A stretch of DNA of 64,000 bases from Nemertoderma westbladi. Taxonomy: Eukaryota > Xenacoelomorpha > Nemertodermatida > Nemertodermatidae. The position numbers and the translations under genes are program-made. The first letter of the stretch is position 1. Each line of letters begins with the position of its first letter. Positions 1-16,800 of this stretch are shown one piece after another. The notes beneath the pieces were generated by a model that ran no database searches, was not told the DNA's origin, and saw only the letters and a program-made list of their open reading frames with translations. The stretch covers positions 25,001-89,000 of the forward strand of contig JAUCBJ010000238.1 of assembly GCA_032718475.1 (NCBI GenBank), written 5' to 3'.

Positions 1-1805
<1,805 letters not shown>

Positions 1806-4800
1806 TTTGTAATATTTTGTTTGTCTCTCTGTTGACTTTGTAATCTGTTGTTTGTCTCTTTGTTGACTTTGTAATCTGTTGTTTGTCTCTTTGTTGACTT
1901 TGTAATCTGTTGTTTGTCTCTCTGTTGACTTTGTAATCTGTTGTTTGTCTCTTTGTTGACTTTGTAATCTGTTGTTTTTCTCTTTGTTGACTTTGTAATC
2001 TGTTGTTTGTCTCTTTGTTGATTTTGTAATCTGTTGTTTGTCTCTTTGTTGACTTTGTAATCTGTTGTTTGTCTCTCTGTTGATTTTGTAATCTGTTGTT
2101 TGTCTCTCTGTTGATTTTGTAATCTGTTGTTTGTCTCTTTGTTGACTTTGTAATCTGTTGTTTGTCTCTTTGTTGATTTTGTAATCTGTTGTTTGTCTCT
2201 TTGTTGACTTTGTAATCTGTTGTTTGTCTCTCTGTTGATTTTGTAATCTGTTGTTTGTCTCTCTGTTGATTTTGTAATCTGTTGTTTGTCTCTTTGTTGA
2301 CTTTGTAATCTGTTGTTTGTCTCTTTGTTGATTTTGTAATCTGTTGTTTGTCTCTCTGTTGATTTTGTAATCTGTTGTTTGTCTCTTTGTTGACTTTGTA
2401 ATCTGTTGTTTGTCTCTTTGTTGATTTTGTAATCTGTTGTTTGTCTCTTTGTTGACTTTGTAATCTGTTGTTTGTCTCTTTGTTGATTTTGTAATCTGTT
2501 GTTTGTCTCTTTGTTGATTTTGTAATCTGTTGTTTGTCTCTCTGTTGACTTTGTAATCTGTTGTTTGTCTCTTTGTTGATTTTGTAATCTGTTGTTTGTC
2601 TCTTTGTTGACTTTGTAATCTGTTGTTTGTCTCTTTGTTGATTTTGTAATCTGTTGTTTGTCTCTTTGTTGATTTTGTAATCTGTTGTTTGTCTCTCTGT
2701 TGACTTTGTAATCTGTTGTTTGTCTCTTTGTTGACTTTGTAATCTGTTGTTTGTCTCTTTGTTGATTTTGTAATCTGTTGTTTGTCTCTTTGTTGACTTT
2801 GTAATCTGTTGTTTGTCTCTTTGTTGATTTTGTAATCTGTTGTTTGTCTCTTTGTTGATTTTGTAATCTGTTGTTTGTCTCTCTGTTGACTTTGTAATCT
2901 GTTGTTTGTCTCTTTGTTGATTTTGTAATCTGTTGTTTGTCTCTTTGTTGACTTTGTAATCTGTTGTTTGTCTCTTTGTTGACTTTGTAATCTGTTGTTT
3001 GTCTCTCTGTTGATTTTGTAATCTGTTGTTTGTCTCTCTGTTGATTTTGTAATCTGTTGTTTGTCTCTTTGTTGACTTTGTAATCTGTTGTTTGTCTCTT
3101 TGTTGATTTTGTAATCTGTTGTTTGTCTCTTTGTTGACTTTGTAATCTGTTGTTTGTCTCTTTGTTGACTTTGTAATCTGTTGTTTGTCTCTCTGTTGAT
3201 TTTGTAATCTGTTGTTTGTCTCTCTGTTGATTTTGTAATCTGTTGTTTGTCTCTTTGTTGATTTTGTAATCTGTTGTTTGTCTCTTTGTTGATTTTGTAA
3301 TCTGTTGTTTGTCTCTTTGTTGACTTTGTAATCTGTTGTTTGTCTCTCTGTTGACTTTGTAATCTGTTGTTTGTCTCTTTGTTGACTTTGTAATCTGTTG
3401 TTTGTCTCTCTGTTGACTTTGTAATCTGTTGTTTGTCTCTTTGTTGACTTTGTAATCTGTTGTTTGTCTCTTTGTTGATTTTGTAATCTGTTGTTTGTCT
3501 CTCTGTTGACTTTGTAATCTGTTGTTTGTCTCTTTGTTGACTTTGTAATCTGTTGTTTGTCTCTTTGTTGACTTTGTAATCTGTTGTTTGTCTCTCTGTT
3601 GACTTTGTAATCTGTTGTTTGTCTCTTTGTTGACTTTGTAATCTGTTGTTTGTCTCTTTGTTGACTTTGTAATCTGTTGTTTGTCTCTTTGTTGATTTTG
3701 TAATCTGTTGTTTGTCTCTTTGTTGACTTTGTAATCTGTTGTTTGTCTCTTTGTTGACTTTGTAATCTGTTGTTTGTCTCTTTGTTGATTTTGTAATCTG
3801 TTGTTTGTCTCTTTGTTGACTTTGTAATCTGTTGTTTGTCTCTTTGTTGATTTTGTAATCTGTTGTTTGTCTCTTTGTTGACTTTGTAATCTGTTGTTTG
3901 TCTCTTTGTTGACTTTGTAATCTGTTGTTTGTCTCTTTGTTGATTTTGTAATCTGTTGTTTGTCTCTTTGTTGATTTTGTAATCTGTTGTTTGTCTCTCT
4001 GTTGACTTTGTAATCTGTTGTTTGTCTCTTTGTTGACTTTGTAATCTGTTGTTTGTCTCTTTGTTGATTTTGTAATCTGTTGTTTGTCTCTTTGTTGATT
4101 TTGTAATCTGTTGTTTGTCTCTTTGTTGACTTTGTAATCTGTTGTTTGTCTCTTTGTTGACTTTGTAATCTGTTGTTTGTCTCTTTGTTGATTTTGTAAT
4201 CTGTTGTTTGTCTCTTTGTTGATTTTGTAATCTGTTGTTTGTCTCTTTGTTGACTTTGTAATCTGTTGTTTGTCTCTTTGTTGATTTTGTAATCTGTTGT
4301 TTGTCTCTTTGTTGATTTTGTAATCTGTTGTTTGTCTCTTTGTTGACTTTGTAATCTGTTGTTTGTCTCTTTGTTGATTTTGTAATCTGTTGTTTGTCTC
4401 TTTGTTGACTTTGTAATCTGTTGTTTGTCTCTTTGTTGACTTTGTAATCTGTTGTTTGTCTCTTTGTTGACTTTGTAATCTGTTGTTTGTCTCTCTGTTG
4501 ACTTTGTAATCTGTTGTTTGTCTCTTTGTTGACTTTGTAATCTGTTGTTTGTCTCTTTGTTGACTTTGTAATCTGTTGTTTGTCTCTTTGTTGATTTTGT
4601 AATCTGTTGTTTGTCTCTTTGTTGACTTTGTAATCTGTTGTTTGTCTCTTTGTTGATTTTGTAATCTGTTGTTTGTCTCTTTGTTGATTTTGTAATCTGT
4701 TGTTTGTCTCTTTGTTGACTTTGTAATCTGTTGTTTGTCTCTTTGTTGATTTTGTAATCTGTTGTTTGTCTCTTTGTTGACTTTGTAATCTGTTGTTTGT

Positions 4801-7800
4801 CTCTTTGTTGATTTTGTAATCTGTTGTTTGTCTCTTTGTTGACTTTGTAATCTGTTGTTTGTCACTTTGTTGATTTTGTAATCTGTTGTTTGTCTCTTTG
4901 TTGACTTTGTAATCTGTTGTTTGTCTCTTTGTTGACTTTGTAATCTGTTGTTTGTCTCTTTGTTGACTTTGTAATCTGTTGTTTGTCTCTTTGTTGATTT
5001 TGTAATCTGTTGTTTGTCTCTTTGTTGACTTTGTAATCTGTTGTTTGTCTCTTTGTTGATTTTGTAATCTGTTGTTTGTCTCTTTGTTGACTTTGTAATC
5101 TGTTGTTTGTCTCTTTGTTGACTTTGTAATCTGTTGTTTGTCTCTTTGTTGACTTTGTAATCTGTTGTTTGTCTCTTTGTTGACTTTGTAATCTGTTGTT
5201 TGTCTCTTTGTTGACTTTGTAATCTGTTGTTTGTCTCTTTGTTGATTTTGTAATCTGTTGTTTGTCTCTTTGTTGATTTTGTAATCTGTTGTTTGTCTCT
5301 TTGTTGACTTTGTAATCTGTTGTTTGTCTCTTTGTTGACTTTGTAATCTGTTGTTTGTCTCTTTGTTGACTTTGTAATCTGTTGTTTGTCTCTTTGTTGA
5401 CTTTGTAATCTGTTGTTTGTCTCTTTGTTGACTTTGTAATCTGTTGTTTGTCTCTTTGTTGACTTTGTAATCTGTTGTTTGTCTCTTTGTTGACTTTGTA
5501 ATCTGTTGTTTGTCTCTTTGTTGACTTTGTAATCTGTTGTTTGTCTCTTTGTTGATTTTGTAATCTGTTGTTTGTCTCTTTGTTGACTTTGTAATCTGTT
5601 GTTTGTCTCTTTGTTGACTTTGTAATCTGTTGTTTGTCTCTTTGTTGATTTTGTAATCTGTTGTTTGTCTCTTTGTTGACTTTGTAATCTGTTGTTTGTC
5701 TCTTTGTTGACTTTGTAATCTGTTGTTTGTCTCTTTGTTGACTTTGTAATCTGTTGTTTGTCTCTTTGTTGACTTTGTAATCTGTTGTTTGTCTCTTTGT
5801 TGACTTTGTAATCTGTTGTTTGTCTCTTTGTTGACTTTGTAATCTGTTGTTTGTCTCTTTGTTGACTTTGTAATCTGTTGTTTGTCTCTTTGTTGACTTT
5901 GTAATCTGTTGTTTGTCTCTTTGTTGACTTTGTAATCTGTTGTTTGTCTCTTTGTTGATTTTGTAATCTGTTGTTTGTCTCTTTGTTGACTTTGTAATCT
6001 GTTGTTTGTCTCTTTGTTGACTTTGTAATCTGTTGTTTGTCTCTTTGTTGACTTTGTAATCTGTTGTTTGTCTCTTTGTTGACTTTGTAATCTGTTGTTT
6101 GTCTCTTTGTTGACTTTGTAATCTGTTGTTTGTCTCTTTGTTGACTTTGTAATCTGTTGTTTGTCTCTTTGTTGATTTTGTAATCTGTTGTTTGTCTCTT
6201 TGTTGACTTTGTAATCTGTTGTTTGTCTCTTTGTTGATTTTGTAATCTGTTGTTTGTCTCTTTGTTGACTTTGTAATCTGTTGTTTGTCTCTTTGTTGAC
6301 TTTGTAATCTGTTGTTTGTCTCTTTGTTGACTTTGTAATCTGTTGTTTGTCTCTTTGTTGACTTTGTAATCTGTTGTTTGTCTCTTTGTTGACTTTGTAA
6401 TCTGTTGTTTGTCTCTTTGTTGACTTTGTAATCTGTTGTTTGTCTCTTTGTTGACTTTGTAATCTGTTGTTTGTCTCTTTGTTGATTTTGTAATCTGTTG
6501 TTTGTCTCTTTGTTGACTTTGTAATCTGTTGTTTGTCTCTTTGTTGATTTTGTAATCTGTTGTTTGTCTCTTTGTTGACTTTGTAATCTGTTGTTTGTCT
6601 CTTTGTTGACTTTGTAATCTGTTGTTTGTCTCTTTGTTGACTTTGTAATCTGTTGTTTGTCTCTTTGTTGACTTTGTAATCTGTTGTTTGTCTCTTTGTT
6701 GACTTTGTAATCTGTTGTTTGTCTCTTTGTTGACTTTGTAATCTGTTGTTTGTCTCTTTGTTGATTTTGTAATCTGTTGTTTGTCTCTTTGTTGATTTTG
6801 TAATCTGTTGTTTGTCTCTTTGTTGACTTTGTAATCTGTTGTTTGTCTCTTTGTTGATTTTGTAATCTGTTGTTTGTCTCTTTGTTGACTTTGTAATCTG
6901 TTGTTTGTCTCTTTGTTGATTTTGTAATCTGTTGTTTGTCTCTTTGTTGATTTTGTAATCTGTTGTTTGTCTCTCTGTTGATTTTGTAATCTGTTGTTTG
7001 TCTCTTTGTTGACTTTGTAATCTGTTGTTTGTCTCTTTGTTGACTTTGTAATCTGTTGTTTGTCTCTTTGTTGATTTTGTAATCTGTTGTTTGTCTCTTT
7101 GTTGACTTTGTAATCTGTTGTTTGTCTCTTTGTTGATTTTGTAATCTGTTGTTTGTCTCTTTGTTGACTTTGTAATCTGTTGTTTGTCTCTTTGTTGACT
7201 TTGTAATCTGTTGTTTGTCTCTTTGTTGACTTTGTAATCTGTTGTTTGTCTCTCTGTTGACTTTGTAATCTGTTGTTTGTCTCTTTGTTGACTTTGTAAT
7301 CTGTTGTTTGTCTCTTTGTTGATTTTGTAATCTGTTGTTTGTCTCTTTGTTGATTTTGTAATCTGTTGTTTGTCTCTTTGTTGACTTTGTAATCTGTTGT
7401 TTGTCTCTTTGTTGATTTTGTAATCTGTTGTTTGTCTCTTTGTTGATTTTGTAATCTGTTGTTTGTCTCTTTGTTGACTTTGTAATCTGTTGTTTGTCTC
7501 TTTGTTGATTTTGTAATCTGTTGTTTGTCTCTTTGTTGACTTTGTAATCTGTTGTTTGTCTCTTTGTTGATTTTGTAATCTGTTGTTTGTCTCTTTGTTG
7601 ATTTTGTAATCTGTTGTTTGTCTCTTTGTTGACTTTGTAATCTGTTGTTTGTCTCTTTGTTGACTTTGTAATCTGTTGTTTGTCTCTTTGTTGATTTTGT
7701 AATCTGTTGTTTGTCTCTTTGTTGACTTTGTAATCTGTTGTTTGTCTCTTTGTTGATTTTGTAATCTGTTGTTTGTCTCTTTGTTGATTTTGTAATCTGT

Positions 7801-10800
7801 TGTTTGTCTCTTTGTTGACTTTGTAATCTGTTGTTTGTCTCTTTGTTGACTTTGTAATCTGTTGTTTGTCTCTTTGTTGACTTTGTAATCTGTTGTTTGT
7901 CTCTCTGTTGATTTTGTAATCTGTTGTTTGTCTCTTTGTTGACTTTGTAATCTGTTGTTTGTCTCTTTGTTGATTTTGTAATCTGTTGTTTGTCTCTTTG
8001 TTGATTTTGTAATCTGTTGTTTGTCTCTCTGTTGACTTTGTAATCTGTTGTTTGTCTCTTTGTTGATTTTGTAATCTGTTGTTTGTCTCTTTGTTGACTT
8101 TGTAATCTGTTGTTTGTCTCTTTGTTGATTTTGTAATCTGTTGTTTGTCTCTTTGTTGACTTTGTAATCTGTTGTTTGTCTCTTTGTTGACTTTGTAATC
8201 TGTTGTTTGTCTCTTTGTTGACTTTGTAATCTGTTGTTTGTCTCTTTGTTGATTTTGTAATCTGTTGTTTGTCTCTTTGTTGACTTTGTAATCTGTTGTT
8301 TGTCTCTTTGTTGATTTTGTAATCTGTTGTTTGTCTCTTTGTTGACTTTGTAATCTGTTGTTTGTCTCTTTGTTGACTTTGTAATCTGTTGTTTGTCTCT
8401 TTGTTGACTTTGTAATCTGTTGTTTGTCTCTTTGTTGACTTTGTAATCTGTTGTTTGTCTCTTTGTTGACTTTGTAATCTGTTGTTTGTCTCTTTGTTGA
8501 TTTTGTAATCTGTTGTTTGTCTCTTTGTTGATTTTGTAATCTGTTGTTTGTCTCTTTGTTGACTTTGTAATCTGTTGTTTGTCTCTTTGTTGACTTTGTA
8601 ATCTGTTGTTTGTCTCTTTGTTGATTTTGTAATCTGTTGTTTGTCTCTTTGTTGACTTTGTAATCTGTTGTTTGTCTCTTTGTTGATTTTGTAATCTGTT
8701 GTTTGTCTCTTTGTTGACTTTGTAATCTGTTGTTTGTCTCTTTGTTGACTTTGTAATCTGTTGTTTGTCTCTTTGTTGATTTTGTAATCTGTTGTTTGTC
8801 TCTTTGTTGACTTTGTAATCTGTTGTTTGTCTCTTTGTTGATTTTGTAATCTGTTGTTTGTCTCTTTGTTGATTTTGTAATCTGTTGTTTGTCTCTTTGT
8901 TGACTTTGTAATCTGTTGTTTGTCTCTTTGTTGATTTTGTAATCTGTTGTTTGTCTCTCTGTTGACTTTGTAATCTGTTGTTTGTCTCTTTGTTGACTTT
9001 GTAATCTGTTGTTTGTCTCTTTGTTGACTTTGTAATCTGTTGTTTGTCTCTTTGTTGACTTTGTAATCTGTTGTTTGTCTCTTTGTTGACTTTGTAATCT
9101 GTTGTTTGTCTCTTTGTTGACTTTGTAATCTGTTGTTTGTCTCTTTGTTGATTTTGTAATCTGTTGTTTGTCTCTTTGTTGACTTTGTAATCTGTTGTTT
9201 GTCTCTTTGTTGATTTTGTAATCTGTTGTTTGTCTCTTTGTTGATTTTGTAATCTGTTGTTTGTCTCTTTGTTGACTTTGTAATCTGTTGTTTGTCTCTT
9301 TGTTGACTTTGTAATCTGTTGTTTGTCTCTTTGTTGATTTTGTAATCTGTTGTTTGTCTCTTTGTTGACTTTGTAATCTGTTGTTTGTCTCTTTGTTGAC
9401 TTTGTAATCTGTTGTTTGTCTCTTTGTTGACTTTGTAATCTGTTGTTTGTCTCTTTGTTGATTTTGTAATCTGTTGTTTGTCTCTTTGTTGACTTTGTAA
9501 TCTGTTGTTTGTCTCTTTGTTGACTTTGTAATCTGTTGTTTGTCTCTTTGTTGACTTTGTAATCTGTTGTTTGTCTCTTTGTTGACTTTGTAATCTGTTG
9601 TTTGTCTCTTTGTTGACTTTGTAATCTGTTGTTTGTCTCTTTGTTGACTTTGTAATCTGTTGTTTGTCTCTTTGTTGACTTTGTAATCTGTTGTTTGTCT
9701 CTTTGTTGACTTTGTAATCTGTTGTTTGTCTCTTTGTTGACTTTGTAATCTGTTGTTTGTCTCTTTGTTGATTTTGTAATCTGTTGTTTGTCTCTTTGTT
9801 GACTTTGTAATCTGTTGTTTGTCTCTTTGTTGACTTTGTAATCTGTTGTTTGTCTCTTTGTTGACTTTGTAATCTGTTGTTTGTCTCTCTGTTGATTTTG
9901 TAATCTGTTGTTTGTCTCTTTGTTGACTTTGTAATCTGTTGTTTGTCTCTTTGTTGACTTTGTAATCTGTTGTTTGTCTCTTTGTTGACTTTGTAATCTG
10001 TTGTTTGTCTCTTTGTTGACTTTGTAATCTGTTGTTTGTCTCTCTGTTGACTTTGTAATCTGTTGTTTGTCTCTTTGTTGACTTTGTAATCTGTTGTTTG
10101 TCTCTTTGTTGATTTTGTAATCTGTTGTTTGTCTCTTTGTTGACTTTGTAATCTGTTGTTTGTCTCTTTGTTGACTTTGTAATCTGTTGTTTGTCTCTCT
10201 GTTGACTTTGTAATCTGTTGTTTGTCTCTTTGTTGACTTTGTAATCTGTTGTTTGTCTCTCTGTTGACTTTGTAATCTGTTGTTTGTCTCTTTGTTGACT
10301 TTGTAATCTGTTGTTTGTCTCTTTGTTGACTTTGTAATCTGTTGTTTGTCTCTCTGTTGATTTTGTAATCTGTTGTTTGTCTCTTTGTTGACTTTGTAAT
10401 CTGTTGTTTGTCTCTTTGTTGACTTTGTAATCTGTTGTTTGTCTCTTTGTTGATTTTGTAATCTGTTGTTTGTCTCTTTGTTGATTTTGTAATCTGTTGT
10501 TTGTCTCTTTGTTGACTTTGTAATCTGTTGTTTGTCTCTTTGTTGATTTTGTAATCTGTTGTTTGTCTCTTTGTTGATTTTGTAATCTGTTGTTTGTCTC
10601 TTTGTTGACTTTGTAATCTGTTGTTTGTCTCTTTGTTGACTTTGTAATCTGTTGTTTGTCTCTTTGTTGATTTTGTAATCTGTTGTTTGTCTCTTTGTTG
10701 ATTTTGTAATCTGTTGTTTGTCTCTTTGTTGACTTTGTAATCTGTTGTTTGTCTCTTTGTTGACTTTGTAATCTGTTGTTTGTCTCTTTGTTGACTTTGT

Positions 10801-13800
10801 AATCTGTTGTTTGTCTCTTTGTTGACTTTGTAATCTGTTGTTTGTCTCTTTGTTGACTTTGTAATCTGTTGTTTGTCTCTTTGTTGACTTTGTAATCTGT
10901 TGTTTGTCTCTTTGTTGATTTTGTAATCTGTTGTTTGTCTCTTTGTTGACTTTGTAATCTGTTGTTTGTCTCTTTGTTGACTTTGTAATCTGTTGTTTGT
11001 CTCTCTGTTGACTTTGTAATCTGTTGTTTGTCTCTTTGTTGACTTTGTAATCTGTTGTTTGTCTCTTTGTTGACTTTGTAATCTGTTGTTTGTCTCTTTG
11101 TTGATTTTGTAATCTGTTGTTTGTCTCTTTGTTGACTTTGTAATCTGTTGTTTGTCTCTTTGTTGATTTTGTAATCTGTTGTTTGTCTCTTTGTTGATTT
11201 TGTAATCTGTTGTTTGTCTCTTTGTTGACTTTGTAATCTGTTGTTTGTCTCTTTGTTGACTTTGTAATCTGTTGTTTGTCTCTTTGTTGATTTTGTAATC
11301 TGTTGTTTGTCTCTTTGTTGACTTTGTAATCTGTTGTTTGTCTCTTTGTTGACTTTGTAATCTGTTGTTTGTCTCTTTGTTGATTTTGTAATCTGTTGTT
11401 TGTCTCTTTGTTGACTTTGTAATCTGTTGTTTGTCTCTTTGTTGATTTTGTAATCTGTTGTTTGTCTCTTTGTTGACTTTGTAATCTGTTGTTTGTCTCT
11501 TTGTTGACTTTGTAATCTGTTGTTTGTCTCTTTGTTGACTTTGTAATCTGTTGTTTGTCTCTTTGTTGATTTTGTAATCTGTTGTTTGTCTCTTTGTTGA
11601 TTTTGTAATCTGTTGTTTGTCTCTTTGTTGACTTTGTAATCTGTTGTTTGTCTCTTTGTTGATTTTGTAATCTGTTGTTTGTCTCTTTGTTGATTTTGTA
11701 ATCTGTTGTTTGTCTCTTTGTTGACTTTGTAATCTGTTGTTTGTCTCTTTGTTGACTTTGTAATCTGTTGTTTGTCTCTTTGTTGATTTTGTAATCTGTT
11801 GTTTGTCTCTTTGTTGACTTTGTAATCTGTTGTTTGTCTCTTTGTTGATTTTGTAATCTGTTGTTTGTCTCTTTGTTGATTTTGTAATCTGTTGTTTGTC
11901 TCTTTGTTGACTTTGTAATCTGTTGTTTGTCTCTTTGTTGACTTTGTAATCTGTTGTTTGTCTCTTTGTTGACTTTGTAATCTGTTGTTTGTCTCTTTGT
12001 TGACTTTGTAATCTGTTGTTTGTCTCTTTGTTGACTTTGTAATCTGTTGTTTGTCTCTTTGTTGACTTTGTAATCTGTTGTTTGTCTCTTTGTTGACTTT
12101 GTAATCTGTTGTTTGTCTCTTTGTTGACTTTGTAATCTGTTGTTTGTCTCTTTGTTGACTTTGTAATCTGTTGTTTGTCTCTTTGTTGATTTTGTAATCT
12201 GTTGTTTGTCTCTTTGTTGACTTTGTAATCTGTTGTTTGTCTCTTTGTTGACTTTGTAATCTGTTGTTTGTCTCTCTGTTGACTTTGTAATCTGTTGTTT
12301 GTCTCTTTGTTGACTTTGTAATCTGTTGTTTGTCTCTTTGTTGATTTTGTAATCTGTTGTTTGTCTCTTTGTTGACTTTGTAATCTGTTGTTTGTCTCTC
12401 TGTTGACTTTGTAATCTGTTGTTTGTCTCTCTGTTGACTTTGTAATCTGTTGTTTGTCTCTTTGTTGACTTTGTAATCTGTTGTTTGTCTCTTTGTTGAC
12501 TTTGTAATCTGTTGTTTGTCTCTTTGTTGACTTTGTAATCTGTTGTTTGTCTCTTTGTTGACTTTGTAATCTGTTGTTTGTCTCTTTGTTGACTTTGTAA
12601 TCTGTTGTTTGTCTCTCTGTTGATTTTGTAATCTGTTGTTTGTCTCTTTGTTGATTTTGTAATCTGTTGTTTGTCTCTTTGTTGACTTTGTAATCTGTTG
12701 TTTGTCTCTTTGTTGATTTTGTAATCTGTTGTTTGTCTCTTTGTTGATTTTGTAATCTGTTGTTTGTCTCTTTGTTGACTTTGTAATCTGTTGTTTGTCT
12801 CTTTGTTGATTTTGTAATCTGTTGTTTGTCTCTTTGTTGACTTTGTAATCTGTTGTTTGTCTCTTTGTTGACTTTGTAATCTGTTGTTTGTCTCTTTGTT
12901 GACTTTGTAATCTGTTGTTTGTCTCTTTGTTGACTTTGTAATCTGTTGTTTGTCTCTTTGTTGACTTTGTAATCTGTTGTTTGTCTCTTTGTTGACTTTG
13001 TAATCTGTTGTTTGTCTCTTTGTTGACTTTGTAATCTGTTGTTTGTCTCTCTGTTGACTTTGTAATCTGTTGTTTGTCTCTTTGTTGACTTTGTAATCTG
13101 TTGTTTGTCTCTTTGTTGACTTTGTAATCTGTTGTTTGTCTCTTTGTTGACTTTGTAATCTGTTGTTTGTCTCTTTGTTGATTTTGTAATCTGTTGTTTG
13201 TCTCTTTGTTGATTTTGTAATCTGTTGTTTGTCTCTTTGTTGACTTTGTAATCTGTTGTTTGTCTCTTTGTTGACTTTGTAATCTGTTGTTTGTCTCTTT
13301 GTTGATTTTGTAATCTGTTGTTTGTCTCTTTGTTGATTTTGTAATCTGTTGTTTGTCTCTTTGTTGATTTTGTAATCTGTTGTTTGTCTCTTTGTTGACT
13401 TTGTAATCTGTTGTTTGTCTCTTTGTTTATTTTGGTTTCTGTTGTTTGTCTCTTTGTTGACTTTGTAATCTGTTGTTTGTCTCTTTGTTGACTTTGTAAT
13501 CTGTTGTTTGTCTCTTTGATGATTTTGTAATCTGTTGTTTGTCTCTTTGTTGATTTTGTAATCTGCTGTTTGTCTCTTTGTTGACTTTGTAATCTGTTGT
13601 TTGTCTCTTTGTTGACTTTGTAATCTGTTGTTTGTCTCTCTGTTGACTTTGTAATCTGTTGTTTGTCTCTTTGTTGATTTTGTAATCTGTTGTTTGTCTC
13701 TTTGTTGACTTTGTAATCTGTTGTTTGTCTCTCTGTTGATTTTGTAATCTGTTGTTTGTCTCTTTGTTGACTTTGTAATCTGTTGTTTGTCTCTTTGTTG

Positions 13801-16800
13801 ACTTTGTAATCTGTTGTTTGTCTCTCTGTTGACTTTGTAATCTGTTGTTTGTCTCTTTGTTGATTTTGTAATCTGTTGTTTGTCTCTTTGTTTATTTTGG
13901 TTTCTGTTGTTTGTCTCTTTGTTGACTTTGTAATCTGTTGTTTGTCTCTTTGTTGACTTTGTAATCTGTTGTTTGTCTCTTTGATGATTTTGTAATCTGT
14001 TGTTTGTCTCTTTGTTGATTTTGTAATCTGTTGTTTGTCTCTTTGTTGATTTTGTAATCTGTTGTTTGTCTCTTTGTTGATTTTGTAATCTGTTGTTTGT
14101 CTCTCTGTTGACTTTGTAATCTGTTGTTTGTCTCTTTGTTGATTTTGTAATCTGTTGTTTGTCTCTTTGTTGACTTTGTAATCTGTTGTTTGTCTCTTTG
14201 TTGACTTTGTAATCTGTTGTTTGTCTCTTTGTTGACTTTGTAATCTTTTGTTTGTCTCTTTGTTGACTTTGTAATCTGTTGTTTGTCTCTTTGTTGATTT
14301 TGTAATCTGTTGTTTGTCTCTTTGTTGATTTTGTAATCTGTTGTTTGTCTCTTTGTTGACTTTGTAATCTGTTGTTTGTCTCTTTGTTGATTTTGTAATC
14401 TGTTGTTTGTCTCTTTGTTGATTTTGTAATCTGTTGTTTGTCTCTTTGTTGACTTTGTAATCTGTTGTTTGTCTCTTTGTTGACTTTGTAATCTGTTGTT
14501 TGTCTCTTTGTTGATTTTGTAATCTGTTGTTTGTCTCTTTGTTGATTTTGTAATCTGTTGTTTGTCTCTTTGTTGACTTTGTAATCTGTTGTTTGTCTCT
14601 TTGTTGACTTTGTAATCTGTTGTTTGTCTCTTTGTTGACTTTGTAATCTGTTGTTTGTCTCTTTGTTGACTTTGTAATCTGTTGTTTGTCTCTTTGTTGA
14701 CTTTGTAATCTGTTGTTTGTCTCTTTGTTGACTTTGTAATCTGTTGTTTGTCTCTTTGTTGACTTTGTAATCTGTTGTTTGTCTCTTTGTTGACTTTGTA
14801 ATCTGTTGTTTGTCTCTTTGTTGACTTTGTAATCTGTTGTTTGTCTCTTTGTTGACTTTGTAATCTGTTGTTTGTCTCTTTGTTGACTTTGTAATCTGTT
14901 GTTTGTCTCTTTGTTGACTTTGTAATCTGTTGTTTGTCTCTTTGTTGACTTTGTAATCTGTTGTTTGTCTCTTTGTTGACTTTGTAATCTGTTGTTTGTC
15001 TCTTTGTTGACTTTGTAATCTGTTGTTTGTCTCTTTGTTGACTTTGTAATCTGTTGTTTGTCTCTTTGTTGATTTTGTAATCTGTTGTTTGTCTCTTTGT
15101 TGACTTTGTAATCTGTTGTTTGTCTCTTTGTTGACTTTGTAATCTGTTGTTTGTCTCTTTGTTGACTTTGTAATCTGTTGTTTGTCTCTCTGTTGACTTT
15201 GTAATCTGTTGTTTGTCTCTTTGTTGATTTTGTAATCTGTTGTTTGTCTCTTTGTTGACTTTGTAATCTGTTGTTTGTCTCTTTGTTGATTTTGTAATCT
15301 GTTGTTTGTCTCTTTGTTGACTTTGTAATCTGTTGTTTGTCTCTTTGTTGACTTTGTAATCTGTTGTTTGTCTCTTTGTTGACTTTGTAATCTGTTGTTT
15401 GTCTCTTTGTTGATTTTGTAATCTGTTGTTTGTCTCTTTGTTGACTTTGTAATCTGTTGTTTGTCTCTTTGTTGACTTTGTAATCTGTTGTTTGTCTCTT
15501 TGTTGACTTTGTAATCTTTTGTTTGTCTCTTTGTTGACTTTGTAATCTGTTGTTTGTCTCTTTGTTGATTTTGTAATCTGTTGTTTGTCTCTTTGTTGAT
15601 TTTGTAATCTGTTGTTTGTCTCTTTGTTGACTTTGTAATCTGTTGTTTGTCTCTCTGTTGACTTTGTAATCTGTTGTTTGTCTCTTTGTTGATTTTGTAA
15701 TCTGTTGTTTGTCTCTTTGTTGACTTTGTAATCTGTTGTTTGTCTCTTTGTTGATTTTGTAATCTGTTGTTTGTCTCTTTGTTGACTTTGTAATCTGTTG
15801 TTTGTCTCTTTGTTGACTTTGTAATCTGTTGTTTGTCTCTTTGTTGACTTTGTAATCTGTTGTTTGTCTCTTTGTTGATTTTGTAATCTGTTGTTTGTCT
15901 CTTTGTTGACTTTGTAATCTGTTGTTTGTCTCTTTGTTGACTTTGTAATCTGTTGTTTGTCTCTTTGTTGACTTTGTAATCTTTTGTTTGTCTCTTTGTT
16001 GACTTTGTAATCTGTTGTTTGTCTCTTTGTTGATTTTGTAATCTGTTGTTTGTCTCTTTGTTGATTTTGTAATCTGTTGTTTGTCTCTTTGTTGATTTTG
16101 TAATCTGTTGTTTGTCTCTTTGTTGATTTTGTAATCTGTTGTTTGTCTCTTTGTTGATTTTGTAATCTGTTGTTTGTCTCTTTGTTGACTTTGTAATCTG
16201 TTGTTTGTCTCTTTGTTGACTTTGTAATCTGTTGTTTGTCTCTTTGTTGATTTTGTAATCTGTTGTTTGTCTCTTTGTTGATTTTGTAATCTGTTGTTTG
16301 TCTCTTTGTTGATTTTGTAATCTGTTGTTTGTCTCTTTGTTGATTTTGTAATCTGTTGTTTGTCTCTTTGTTGATTTTGTAATCTGTTGTTTGTCTCTTT
16401 GTTGACTTTGTAATCTGTTGTTTGTCTCTTTGTTGACTTTATAATCTGTTGTTTGTCTCTTTGTTGACTTTGTAATCTGTTGTTTGTCTCTTTGTTGACT
16501 TTGTAATCTTTTGTTTGTCTCTTTGTTGACTTTGTAATCTGTTGTTTGTCTCTTTGTTGATTTTGTAATCTGTTGTTTGTCTCTTTGTTGATTTTGTAAT
16601 CTGTTGTTTGTCTCTTTGTTGACTTTGTAATCTGTTGTTTGTCTCTTTGTTGATTTTGTAATCTGTTGTTTGTCTCTTTGTTGATTTTGTAATCTGTTGT
16701 TTGTCTCTTTGTTGATTTTGTAATCTGTTGTTTGTCTCTTTGTTGATTTTGTAATCTGTTGTTTGTCTCTCTGTTGACTTTGTAATCTGTTGTTTGTCTC